From Acholoe squamosa (Eukaryota; Annelida; Polychaeta; Phyllodocida; Polynoidae): DNA of 64,000 nucleotides. Under the pieces are notes generated by a model. It worked only from the letters and a program-made list of their open reading frames with translations. It ran no database searches and was not told the DNA's origin. Where the stretch lies: NCBI GenBank assembly GCA_949317995.1, contig OX439049.1:806001-870000 (forward strand), read 5' to 3'. A program made the position numbers and the translations under genes. The first letter of the stretch is position 1. Each line of letters starts with the position of its first letter. Shown here one piece after another: positions 5,607 through 19,100 of the stretch.

Positions 5607-8600
5607 GTTTTAACTGGAACCTGAATAGTTGTTCTTCGTTGTTTATCGAAAGATTCGATATAACATCGAGGGGTAGAACACTACATTATTATAGGGTCAG
5701 CAGAAGTTGGGGTGCACCTTGTAGGATCAGCAGAAGTTCGGGTGCACCTTATAGGATCAGCAGAAGTTGAGGTGCACCTTATAGGCTCAGGAGAAGTTGG
5801 GGTGCACTTTATAGGATCATCAGAAGTTGGGGTGCACCTTATTATAGGGTCAGCAGAAGTTGGGATGCACCTTGTAGGATAAGCAGAAGTTGGGGTGCAC
5901 CTTATAGGATCATCAGAAGTTGGGGTGCACCTTATAGGGTCATCAGAAATTGGGGTGCACCTTGTAGGATAAGTAGAAGTTGGGGTGCACCTTATAGGAT
6001 CATCAGAAGTTGGGGTGCACCTTATAGGGTCATCAGAAGTTGGGGTGCACCTTGTAGGATCAGCAGTAGTTGGGGTACACCTTATTATAGGTTCAGCAGA
6101 AGTTGGGGTGCACCTTATAGGATCATCAGAAGTTGGGGTGCACCTTATAGGATCAGCAGAAGTTGGGGTGCACCTTATAGGATCAGCAAAAGTTGGGGTG
6201 CTCCTAATTATAGGATCAGCAGAAGTTGGGGTGCACCTTATTATAGGATCAGCAGAAATTGGGGTGCACCTTATAGGATCAGCAGAAGTTGGGGTGCACC
6301 TTAGAGGGTCAGCAGAAGTTGGGGTGCACCTTATTATAGGATCAGCAGAAGTTGGGTTGCACCTTATTATAGGATCAGCAGAAGTTGGGGTGCACCTTAT
6401 AGGATCAGCAGAAGTTGGGGATGTACCTTATAGGGTCAGCAGAAGTTGGGGTGCACCTTAGAGGGTCAGCAGAAGTTGGGGTGCACCTTATTATAGGGTC
6501 ATCAGAAGTTGGGGTGCACCTTATTAAAGGGTCATCAGAAGTTGGGGTGCACCTTATAGGTTTGGCAGAAGTTGGGGTGCACCTTGTAGGATCATCAGAA
6601 GTTGGGGTGCACCTTATTATAGGATCATCAGAAGTTGGGGTGCACCTTATAGGATCAGCAGAAGTTGGGGTGCACCTTATAGGGTCAGCAGAAGTTGGGG
6701 TGCACCTTATTATAGGATCAGCAGAAGTTGGGGTGCACCCTATAGGGTCATCAGAAGTTGGGGTGCACCTTATTATAGGGTCAGCAGAAGTTGGGGTGCA
6801 CCTTATTATAGGGTCAGCAGAAGTTGGGTGCACCTTTTTATAGGGTCAGCAGAAGTTGGGTGCACCTTTTTATAGGGTCAGCAGAAGTTGGGGTGCACCT
6901 TATTATAGGATCAGCAGAAGTTGGGGTGCACCTTATTATAGGGTCAGCAAAAGTTGGGCTGCACCTTATTATAGGATCAGCAGAAGTTTGGCTGCACCTT
7001 ATAGGGTCATCAGAAGTTGGGGTGCACCTTATTATAGGGTCATCAGAAGTTGGGGTGCACCTTATAGGATCATCAGAAGTTGGGGTGCACCTTATTATAG
7101 GACCAGCAGAAGTTGGGGTACACCTTGTCGGATCATCAGAAGTTGGGGTGCACCAAATAGGATCATCAGAAGTTGGGGTGCACCTTATTATAGGGTCAGC
7201 AGAAGTTGGGGTGCACCTTGTAGGATCAGCAGAAGTTGGGGTGCACCTTGTAGGATCATCAGCAGTTGGGGTGCACCTTATTGGATCAGCAGAAGTTGGG
7301 TTGCACCTTATTATAGGGTCAGCAGAAGTTGGGGTGCACCTTGTAGGATCAGCAGAAGTTCGGGTGCACCTTATAGGATCAGCAGAAGTTCGGGTGCACC
7401 TTATAGGCTCAGTAGAAGTTGGGGTGCACTTTATAGGATCATCAGAAGTTGGGGTGCACCTTATAGGGTCATCAGAAGTTGGGGTGCACCTTGTAGGATC
7501 AGCAGAAGTTGGGGTGCACCTTATTATAGGTTCAGCAGAAGTTGGGGTGCACCTTAGAGGGTCAGCAGAAGTTGGGGTGCACCTTATTATAGAATCATCA
7601 GAAGTTGGGGTGCACCTTATTATAGGGTCATCAGAAGTTGGGGTGCACCTTATTAAAGGGTCATCAGAAGTTGGGGTGCACCTTATAGGTTCGGCAGAAG
7701 TTGGGGTGCACCTTGTAGGATCATCAGAAGTTGGGGTGCACCTTATTATAGGATCATCAGAAGTTGGGGTGCACCTTATAGGATCAGCAGAAGTTGGGGT
7801 GCACCTTATAGGATAGGCAGAAGTTGGGGTGCACCTTGTAGGATCAGCAGAAGTTGGGGTGCACCTTATTATAGGGTCATCAGAAGTTGGGGTGCACCTT
7901 ATTATAGGGTCAGCAGAAGTTGGGATGCACCTTATTATAGGGTCATCAGAAGTTGGTGTGCACCTTATAGGGTCAGCAGAAGTTGGGGTGCACCTTATAG
8001 GATCAGCAGAAGTTGGGGTGCACCTTATTATAGGATCATCAGAAGTTGGGGTGCACCTTATAGGATCAGCAGAAGTTGGGGTGCACCTTATAGGGTCATC
8101 AGAAGTTGGGGTGCACCTTTTTATAGGGTCATCAGAAGTTGGGGTGCACCTTATTATAGGATCAGCAGAAGTTGGGGTGCACCTTATTATAGGGTCAGCA
8201 GAAGTTGGGGTGCACCTTATTATAGGATCAGCAGAAGTTGGGGTGCACCTTATTATAGGGTCAGCAGAAGTTGGGGTGCACCTTTTTATAGGGTCAGCAG
8301 AAGTTGGGGTGCACCTTATTATAGGATCAGCAGAAGTTGGGCTGCACCTTATTATAGGGTCATCAGAAGTTGGGGTGCACCTTATAGGATCATCATTAGT
8401 TGGGGTGCACCTTGTCGGATCATCAGAAGTTGGGGTGCACCAAATAGGATCATCAGAAGTTGGGGTGCACCTTATTATAGGGTCAGCAGAAGTTGGGGTG
8501 CACCTTGTAGGATCAGCAGAAGTTGGGGTGCACCTTGTAGGATCATCAGCAGTTGGGGTGCACCTTATTGGATCAGCAGAAGTTGGGTTGCACCTTATTA

Positions 8601-11600
8601 TAGGGTCAGCAGAAGTTGGGGTGCACCTTGTAGGATCAGCAGAAGTTGGGGTGCACCTTATAGGATCAGCAGAAGTTGGGGTGCACCTTATAGGCTCAGG
8701 AGAAGTTGGGGTGCACTTTATAGGATCATCAGAAGTTGGGGTGCACCTTATTATAGGGTCAGCAGAAGTTGGGGTGCACCTTGTAGGATCAGCAGAAGTT
8801 GGGGTGCACCTTATAGGATCAGCAGAAGTTGGTGTGCACCTTATAGGGTCATCAGAAGTTGGGGTGCACCTTGTAGGATCAGCAGAAGTTGGGGTACACC
8901 TTATTATAGGTTCAGCAGAAGTTGGGGTGCACCTTATAGGATCATCAGAAGTAGGGGTGCACCTTATAGGATCAGCAGAAGTTGGGGTGCACCTTATAGG
9001 ATCAGCAAAAGTTGGGGTGCACCTAATTATAGGATCAGCAGAAGTTGGGGTGCACCTTATTATAGGATCAGCAGAAATTGGGGTGCACCTCATAGGATCA
9101 GCAGAAGTTGGGGTGCACCTTAGAGGGTCAGCAGAAGTTGGGGTGCACCTTATTATAGGATCAGCAGAAGTTGGGGTGCACCTTATTATAGGATCAGCAG
9201 AAGTTGGGGTGCACCTTATAGGATCAGCAGAAGTTGGGGATGTACCTTATAGGGTCAGCAGAAGTTGGGGTGCACCTTAGAGGGTCAGCAGAATTTGGGG
9301 TGCACCTTATTATAGCATCAGCAGAAGTTGGGGTGCACCTTATTATAGGGTCATCAGAAGTTGGGGTGCACCTTTTTATAGGGTCAGCAGAAGTTGGGGT
9401 GCACCTTATTATAGGATCAGCAGAAGTTGGGGTGCACCTTATTATAGGGTCAGCAAAAGTTGGGCTGCACCTTATTATAGGATCAGCAGAAGTTGGGGTG
9501 CACCTTATTATAGGATCAGCAGAAATTGGGGTGCACCTTATAGGATCAGCAGAAGTTGGGGTGCACCTTAGAGGGTCAGCAGAAGTTGGGCTGCACCTTA
9601 TTATAGGATCAGCAGAAGTTGGGGTGCACCTTATTATAGGATCAGCAGAAGTTGGGGTGCACCTTATAGGATCAGCAGAAGTTGGGGTGCACCTTATTAT
9701 AGGATCAGCAGAAGTTGGGGTGCACCCTATAGGGTCATCAGAAGTTGGGGTGCACCTTATTATAGGGTCAGCAGAAGTTGGGGTGCACCTTATTATAGGG
9801 TCAGCAGAAGTTGGGGTGCACCTTTTTATAGGGTCAGCAGAAGTTGAGGTGCACCTTATTATAGGATCAGCAGAAGTTGGGGTGCACCTTATTATAGGGT
9901 CAGCAAAAGTTGGGCTGCACCTTATTATAGGATCAGCAGAAGTTTGGGTGCACCTTATAGGGTCATCAGAAGTTGGGGTGCACCTTATTATAGGGTCATC
10001 AGAAGTTGGGGTGCACCTTATAGGATCATCAGAAGTTGGGGTGCACCTTATTATAGGACCAGCAGAAGTTGGGGTACACCTTGTCGGATCATCAGAAGTT
10101 GGGGTGCACCAAATAGGATCATCAGAAGTTGGGGTGCACCTTATTATAGGGTCAGCAGAAGTTGGGGTGCACCTTGTAGGATCAGCAGAAGTTGGGGTGC
10201 ACCTTGTAGGATCATCAGCAGTTGGGGTGCACCTTATTATAGGGTCAGCAAAAGTTGGGCTGCACCTTATTATAGGATCAGCAGAAGTTTGGGTGCACCT
10301 TATAGGGTCATCAGAAGTTGGGGTGCACCTTATTATAGGGTCATCAGAAGTTGGGGTGCACCTTATAGGATCATCAGAAGTTGGGGTGCACCTTATTATA
10401 GGACCAGCAGAAGTTGGGGTACACCTTGTCGGATCATCAGAAGTTGGGGTGCACCAAATAGGATCATCAGAAGTTGGGGTGCACCTTATTATAGGGTCAG
10501 CAGAAGTTGGGGTGCACCTTGTAGGATCAGCAGAAGTTGGGGTGCACCTTGTAGGATCATCAGCAGTTGGGGTGCACCTTATTGGATCAGCAGAAGTTGG
10601 GTTGCACCTTATTATAGGGTCAGCAGAAGTTAGGGTGCACCTTGTAGGATCAGTAGAAGTTCGGGTGCACCTTATAGGATCAGCAGAAGTTCGGGTGCAC
10701 CTTATAGGCTCAGGAGAAGTTGGGGTGCACTTTATAGGATCATCAGAAGTTGGGGTGCACCTTATTATAGGGTCAGCAAAAGTTGGGCTGCACCTTATTA
10801 TAGGGTCAGCAGAAGTTGGGGTGCACCTTGTAGGATCAGCAGAAGTTGGGGTGCACCTTATAGGATCATCAGAAGTTGGGGTGCACCTTATAGGGTCATC
10901 AGAAGTTGGGGTGCACCTTGTAGGATCAGCAGAAGTTGGGGTGCACCTTATTATAGGTTCAGCAGAAGTTGGGGTGCACCTTAGAGGGTCAGCAGAAGTT
11001 GGGGTGCACCTTATTATAGAATCATCAGAAGTTGGGGTGCACCTTATTATAGGGTCATCAGAAGTTGGGGTGCACCTTATTAAAGGGTCATCAGAAGTTG
11101 GGGTGCACCTTATAGGTTCGGCAGAAGTTGGGGTGCACCTTGTAGGATCATCAGAAGTTGGGGTGCACCTTATTTTAGGATCAGCAGAAGTTGGGGTGCA
11201 CCTTATAGGATCAGCAGAAGTTGGGGTGCACCTTATAGGGTCAGCAGAAGTTGGGGTGCACCTTATTATAGGATCAGCAGAAGTTGGGGTGCACCCTATA
11301 GGGTCAGCAGAAGTTGGGGTGCACCTTATAGGATCAGCAGAAGTTGGGGATGTACCTTATAGGGTCAGCAGAAGTTGGGGTGCACCTTATAGGGTCAGCA
11401 GAAGTTTGGGTTCACCTGATAGGGTCATCAGAAGTTGGGGTGCACCTTATAGGGTCATCAGAAGTTGGGGATGTACCTTATAGGGTCATCAGAAGTTGCG
11501 GTGCACCTTATAGGACCAGCAGAAGTTGGGGTGCACCTTATTATAGGATCAGTAGAAGTTGGGGTGCACCTTATAGGACCAGCAGAAGTTGGGGTACACC

Positions 11601-13163
11601 TTATAGGGTCATCAGAAGTTGGGGTGCACCTTATAGGATCAGCAGAAGTTGGGGTGCACCTTATAGGATCAGCAAAAGTTGGGGTGCACCTTATTATAGG
11701 ATGAGCAGAAGTTGGGGTGCACCTTATTATAGGATCAGCAGAAATTGGGGTGCACCTTATAGGATCAGGAGAAGTTGGGGTGCACCTAAGAGGGTCAGCA
11801 GAAGTTGGGGTGCACCTTATTATAGGATCAGCAGAAGTTGGGGTGCACCTTATTATAGGATCAGCAGAAGTTGGGGTGCACTTTATAGGATCAGCAGAAG
11901 TTGGGGATGTACCTTATAGGGTCAGCAGAAGTTGGGGTGCACCTTAGAGGGTCAGCAGAAGTTGGGGTGCACCTTATCATAGAATCAGCAGAAGTTGGGG
12001 TGCACCTTATTATAGGGTCATCAGAAGTTGGGGTGCACCTTATTAAAGGGTCATCAGAAGTTGGGGTGCACCTTATAGGTTCGGCAGAAGTTGGGGTGCA
12101 CCTTAGAGGGTCAGCAAAAGTTGGAGTGCACCTTATTATAGGATCAGCAGAAGTTGGGGTGCACCTTATTATAGGATCAGCAGAAGTTGGGGTGCACCTT
12201 ATAGGGTCAGCAGAAGTTGGGGTGCACCTTATTATAGGACCAGCAGAAGTTGGGGATGTACCTTATAGGGTCATCAGAAGTTGGGGTGCACCTTATAGGA
12301 CCAGCAGAAGTTGGGGTGCACCTTATTATAGGATCAGTAGAAGTTGGGGTGCACCTTATAGGATCATCAGAAGTTGGGGTGCACCTTATAGGGTCATCAG
12401 AATTTGAGGTGCACCTTATAGGATCAGCAGAAATTGGGGTGCACCTTATAGGATCAGCAAAAGTTGGGGTGCACCTTATTATAGGATCAGCAGAAGTTGG
12501 GGTGCACCTTATTATAGGATCAGCAGAAATTGGGGTGCACCTTATAGGATCAGCAGAAGTTGGGGTGCACCTTATAGGCTCAGGAGAAGTTGGGGTGCAC
12601 TTTATAGGATCATCAGAAGTTGGGGTGCACCTTATTATAGGGTCAGCAGAAGTTGGGGTGCACCTTGTAGGATCAGCAGAAGTTGGGGTGCACCTTATAG
12701 GATCAGCAGAAGTTGGTGTGCACCTTATAGGGTCATCAGAAGTTGGGGTGCACCTTGTAGGATCAGCAGAAGTTGGGGTACACCTTATTATAGGTTCAGC
12801 AGAAGTTGGGGTGCACCTTATAGGATCATCAGAAGTAGGGGTGCACCTTATAGGATCAGCAGAAGTTGGGGTGCACCTTATAGGATCAGCAAAAGTTGGG
12901 GTGCACCTAATTATAGGATCAGCAGAAGTTGGGGTGCACCTTATTATAGGATCAGCAGAAATTTGGGTGCACCTTATAGGATCAGCAGAAGTTGGGGTGC
13001 ACCTTAGAGGGTCAGCAGAAGTTGGGGTGCACCTTATTATAGGATCAGCAGAAGTTGGGGTGCACCTTATAATAGGATCAGCAGAAGTTGGGATGCACCT
13101 TATAGGATCAGCAGAAGTTGGGGATGTACCTTATAGGGTTAGCAGAAGTTGGGGTGCACCTTA

Positions 13164-16100
13164 GAGGGACAGCAGAATTGGGGGTGCACCTTATTATAGC
13201 ATCAGCAGAAGTTGGGGTGCACCATATTATAGGGTCATCAGAAGTTGGGGTGCTCCTTTTTATAGGGTCAGCAGAAGTTGGGGTGCACCTTATTATAGGA
13301 TCAGCAGAAGTTGGGGTGCACCTTATTATAGGGTCAGCAAAAGTTGGGCTGCACCTTATTATAGGATCAGCAGAAGTTGGGGTGCACCTTATTATAGGAT
13401 CAGCAGAAATTGGGGTGCACCTTATAGGATCAGCAGAAGTTGGGGTGCACCTTAGAGGGTCAGCAGAAGTTGGGGTGCACCTTATTATAGGATCAGCAGA
13501 AGTTGGGGTGCACCTTATTATAGGATCAGCAGAAGTTGGGTTGCACCTTATAGGATCAGCAGAAGTTGGGGTGCACCTTATTATAGGATCAGCAGAAGTT
13601 GGGGTGCACCCTATAGGGTCATCAGAAGTTGGGGTGCACCTTATTATAGGGTCAGCAAAAGTTGGGGTGCACCTTATTATAGGGTCAGCAGAAGTTGGGG
13701 TCCACCTTTTTATAGGGTCAGCAGAAGTTGGGGTGCACCTTATTATAGGATCAGCAGAAGTTGGGGTGCACCTTATTATAGGGTCAGCAAAAGTTGGGCT
13801 GCACCTTATTATAGAATCAGCAGAAGTTTGGGTGCACCTTATAGGGTCATCAGAAGTTGGGGTGCACCTTATTATAGGACCAGCAGAAGTTGGGGTACAC
13901 CTTGTCGGATCATCAGAAGTTGGGGTGCACCAAATAGGATCATCAGAAGTTGGGGTGCACCTTATTATAGGGTCAGCAGAAGTTGGGGTGCACCTTGTAG
14001 GATCAGCAGAAGTTGGGGTGCACCTTGTAGGATCATCAGCAGTTGGGGTGCACTTTATTGGATCAGCAGAAGTTGGGTTGCACCTTATTATAGGGTCAGC
14101 AGAAGTTGGGGTGCACCTTGTAGGATCAGCAGAAGTTCGGGTGCACCTTATAGGATCAGCAGAAGTTCGGGTGCACCTTATAGGCTCAGGAGAAGTTGGG
14201 GTGCACTTTATAGGATCATCAGAAGTTGGGGTGCACCTTATTATAGGGTCAGCAAAAGTTGGGCTGCACCTTATTATAGGGTCAGCAGAAGTTGGGGTGC
14301 ACCTTGTAGGATCAGCAGAAGTTGGGGTGCACCTTATAGGATCATCAGAAGTTGGGGTGCACCTTATAGGGTCATCAGAAGTTGGGGTGCACCTTGTAGG
14401 ATCAGCAGAAGTTGGGGTGCACCTTATTATAGGTTCAGCAGAAGTTGGGGTGCACCTTAGAGGGTCAGCAGAAGTTGGGGTGCACCTTATTATAGAATCA
14501 TCAGAAGTTGGGGTGCACCTTATTATAGGGTCATCAGAAGTCGGGGTGCACCTTATTAAAGGGTCATCAGAAGTTGGGGTGCACCTTATAGGTTCGGCAG
14601 AAGTTGGGGTGCACCTTGTAGGATCATCAGAAGTTGGGGTGCACCTTATTATAGGATCAGCAGAAGTTGGGGTGCACCTTATAGGATCAGCAGAAGTTGG
14701 GGTGCACCTTATAGGGTCAGCAGAAGTTGGGGTGCACCTTATTATAGGATCAGCAGAAGTTGGGGTGCACCCTATAGGGTCAGCAGAAGTTGGGGTGCAC
14801 CTTATAGGATCAGCAGAAGTTGGGGATGTACCTTATAGGGTCAGCAGAAGTTGGGGTGCACCTTATAGGGTCAGCAGAAGTTTGGGTTCACCTGATAGGG
14901 TCATCAGAAGTTGGGGTGCACCTTATAGGGTCATCAGAAGTTGGGGATGTACCTTATAGGGTCATCAGAAGTTGCGGTGCACCTTATAGGACCAGCAGAA
15001 GTTGGGGTGCACCTTATTATAGGATCAGTAGAAGTTGGGGTGCACCTTATAGGACCAGCAGAAGTTGGGGTACACCTTATAGGGTCATCCGAAGTTGGGG
15101 TGCACCTTATAGGATCAGCAGAAGTTGGGGTGCACCTTATAGGATCAGCAAAAGTTGGGGTGCACCTTATTATAGGATGAGCAGAAGTTGGGGTGCACCT
15201 TATTATAGGATCAGCAGAAATTGGGGTGCACCTTATAGGATCAGGAGAAGTTGGGGTGCACCTAAGAGGGTCAGCAGAAGTTGGGGTGCACCTTATTATA
15301 GGATCAGCAGAAGTTGGGGTGCACCTTATAGGATCAGCAGAAGTTGGGGATGTACCTTATAGGGTCAGCAGAAGTTGGGGTGCACCTTAGAGGGTCAGCA
15401 GAAGTTGGGGTGCACCTTATCATAGAATCAGCAGAAGTTGGGGTGCACCTTATTATAGGGTCATCAGAAGTTGGGGTGCACCTTATTAAAGGGTCATCAG
15501 AAGTTGGGGTGCACCTTATAGGGTCAGCAGAAGTTGGGGTGCACCTTATTATAGGACCAGCAGAAGTTGGGGATGTACCTTATAGGGTCATCAGAAGTTG
15601 GGGTGCACCTTATAGGACCAGCAGAAGTTGGGGTGCACCTTATTATAGGATCAGTAGAAGTTGGGGTGCACCTTATAGGATCATCAGAAGTTGGGGTGCA
15701 CCTTATAGGGTCATCAGAAGTTGGGGTGCACCTTATAGGATCAGCAGAAGTTGGGGTGCACCTTATAGGATCAGCAAAAGTTGAGGTGCACCTTATTATA
15801 GGATCAGCAGAAGTTGGGGTGCACCTTATTATAGGATCAGCAGAAATTGGGGTGCACCTTATAGGATCAGCAGAAGTTGGGGTGCACCTTAGAGGGTCAG
15901 CAGAAGTTGGGGTGCACCTTATTATAGGATCAGCAGAAGTTGGGGTGCACCTTATTATAGGATCAGCAGAAGTTGGGGTGCACCTTATAGGATCAGCAGA
16001 AGTTGGGGATGTACCTTATAGGGTCAGCAGAAGTTGGGGTGCACCTTAGAGGGTCAGCAGAAGTTGGGGTGCACCTTATTATAGCATCAGCAGAAGTTGG

Positions 16101-19100
16101 GGTGCACCTTATTATAGGGTCATCAGAAGTTGGGGTGCACCTTATTAAAGGGTCATCAGAAGTTGGGGTGCACCTTATAGGTTTGGCAGAAGTTGGGGTG
16201 CACCTTGTAGGATCATCAGAAGTTGGGGTGCACCTTATTATAGGATCATCAGAAGTTGGGGTACACCTTATAGGATCAGCAGAAGTTTGGGTGCACCTTA
16301 TAGGGTCATCAGAAGTTGGGGTGCACCTTATTATAGGGTCATCAGAAGTTGGGGTGCACCTTATAGGATCATCAGAAGTTGGGGTGCACCTTATTATAGG
16401 ACCAGCAGAAGTTGGGGTACACCTTGTCGGATCATCAGAAGTTGGGGTGCACCAAATAGGATCATCAGAAGTTGGGGTGCACCTTATTATAGGATCAGCA
16501 GAAGTTGGGGTGCACCTTGTAGGAACATCAGCAGTTGGGGTGCACCTTATTGGATCAGCAGAAGTTGGGTTGCACCTTATTATAGGGTCAGCAGAAGTTG
16601 GGGTGCACCTTGTAGGATCAGCAGAAGTTCGGGTGCACCTTAAATGATCACCAGAAGTTGGGGTGCACCTTATAGGCTCAGGAGAAGTTGGGGTGCACTT
16701 TATAGGATCATCAGAAGTTGGGGTGCACCTTATTATAGGGTCAGCAAAAGTTGGGCTGCACCCTATTATAGGGTCAGCAGAAGTTGGGGTGCACCTTGTA
16801 GGATCAGCAGAAGTTGGGGTGCACCTTATAGGATCAACAGAAGTTGGGGTGCACCTTATAGGGTCATCAGAAGTTGGGGTGCACCTTGTAGGATCAGCAG
16901 AAGTTGGGGTGCACCTTATTATAGGATCATGAGAAGTTGGGGTGCACCTTATAGGATCAGCAAAAGTTGGGGTGCACCTTATTATAGGATCAGCAGAAAT
17001 TGGGGTGCACCTTATAGGATCAGCAGAAGTTGGGGTGCACCTAAGAGGGTCAGCAGAAGTTGGGGTGCACCTCATTATAGGATCAGCAGAATTGGGGTGC
17101 ACCTTATAGGATCAGCAGAAGTTGGGGATGTACCTTATAGGGTCAGCAGAAGTTGGGGTGCACCTTAGAGGGTCAGCAGAAGTTGGGGTGCACCTTATTA
17201 TAGCATCAGCAGAAGTTGGGGTGCACCTTATTATAGGGTCATCAGAAGTTGGGGTGCACCTTATTAAAGGGTCATCAGAAGTTTGGGTGCACCTTATAGG
17301 TTTGGCAGAAGTTGGGGTGCACCTTGTAGGATCATCAGAAGTTGGGGTGCACCTTATTATAGGATCATCAGAAGTTGGGGTACACCTTATAGGATCAGCA
17401 GAAGTTTGGGTGCACCTTATAGGGTCATCAGAAGTTGGGGTGCACCTTATTATAGGGTCATCAGAAGTTGGGTTGCACCTTATAGGATCATCAGAAGTTG
17501 GGGTGCACCTTATTATAGGACCAGCAGAAGTTGGGGTACACCTTGTCGGATCATCAGAAGTTGGGGTGCACCAAATAGGATCATCAGAAGTTGGGGTGCA
17601 CCTTATTATAGGGTCAGCAGAAGTTGGGGTGCACCTTGTAGGATCAGCAGAAGTTGGGGTGCACCTTGTAGGATCATCAGCAGTTGGGGTGCACCTTATT
17701 GGATCAGCAGAAGTTGGGTTGCACCTTATTATAGGGTCAGCAGAAGTTGGGGTGCACCTTGTAGGATCAGCAGAAGTTCGGGTGCACCTTAAATGATCAC
17801 CAGAAGTTGGGGTGCACCTTATAGGCTCAGGAGAAGTTGGGGTGCACTTTATAGGATCATCAGAAGTTGGGGTGCACCTTATTATAGGGTCAGCAAAAGT
17901 TGGGCTGCACCCTATTATAGGGTCAGCAGAAGTTGGGGTGCACCTTGTAGGATCAGCAGAAGTTGGGGTGCTACTTATAGGATCAACAGAAGTTGGGGTG
18001 CACCTTATAGGGTCATCAGAAGTTGGGGTGCACCTTGTAGGATCAGCAGAAGTTGGGGTGCACCTTATTATAGGATCATCAGAAGTTGGGGTGCACCTTA
18101 TAGGATCAGCAAAAGTTGGGGTGCACCTTATTATAGGATCAGCAGAAATTGGGGTGCACCTTATAGGGTCATCAGAAGTTGGGGTGCACCTTTTTATAGG
18201 GTCATCAGAAGTTGGGGTGCACCTTATAGGATCATCAGAAGTTGGGGTGCACCTTATAGGATCAGCAAAAGTTGGGGTGCACCTTATAGGATCAGCAGAA
18301 GTTGGGGTGCACCTTATAGGGTCATCAGAAGTTGGGGTGCACCTTTTTATAGGGTCATCAGAAGTTGGGGTGCACCTTATTATAGGATCATCAGAAGTTG
18401 GGGTGCACCTTATTATAGGGTCATCAGAAGTTGGGGTGCACCTTATAGGATCATCAGAAGTTGGGGTGCACCTTATTATAGGGTCAGGAGAAGTTGGGGT
18501 GCACCTTATTATAGGGTCAGCAGAAGTTGGGGTGCACCTTTTTATAGGGTCAGCAGAAGTTGGGGTGCACCTTATTATAGGATCAGCAGAAGTTGGGGTG
18601 CACCTTATTATAGGGTCATCAGAAGTTGGGGTGCACCTTATAGGATCATCAGAAGTTGGGGTGCACCTTGTCGGATCATCAGAAGTTGGGGTGCACCAAA
18701 TAGGATCATCAGAAGTTGGGGTGCACCTTATTATAGGGTCAGCAGAAGTTGGGGTGCACCTTGTAGAATCAGCAGAAGTTGGGGTGCACCTTGTAGGATC
18801 ATCAGCAGTTGGGGTGCACCTTATTGGATCAGCAGAAGTTGGGTTGCACCTTATTATAGGGTCAGCAGAAGTTGGGGTGCACCTTGTAGGATCAGCAGAA
18901 GTTGGGGTGCACCTTATAGGATCAGCAGAAGTTGGGGTGCACCTTATAGGCTCAGGAGAAGTTGGGGTGCACTTTATAGGATCATCAGAAGTTGGGGTGC
19001 ACCTTATTATAGGGTCAGCAGAAGTTGGGGTGCACCTTGTAGGATCAGCAGAAGTTGGGGTGCACCTTATAGGATCAGCAGAAGTTGGTGTGCACCTTAT

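Larger units (their letters stand above)
5215..5685 (+). mobile_element. LTR-like segment (probable 3' LTR)
   Basis: The segment begins with TG after a G-run (5215, or 5218 as TGTGGTG) and ends in CACTACA at 5685, giving an imperfect terminal inverted repeat (TGTGGTG against the complement of CACTACA, 6 of 7). Inside, in LTR order, are palindromic upstream elements (5302-5342), a TATA box (5358-5365), a highly structured stretch that would be R, and AATAAA (5601-5606) about 240 nt after the TATA. The 30-bp satellite array starts at the next base. No second copy of this sequence occurs in the window, so the partner LTR, if any, lies to the left. No primer-binding site follows 5685, which fits a 3' rather than a 5' LTR. 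Confidence 0.5.
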
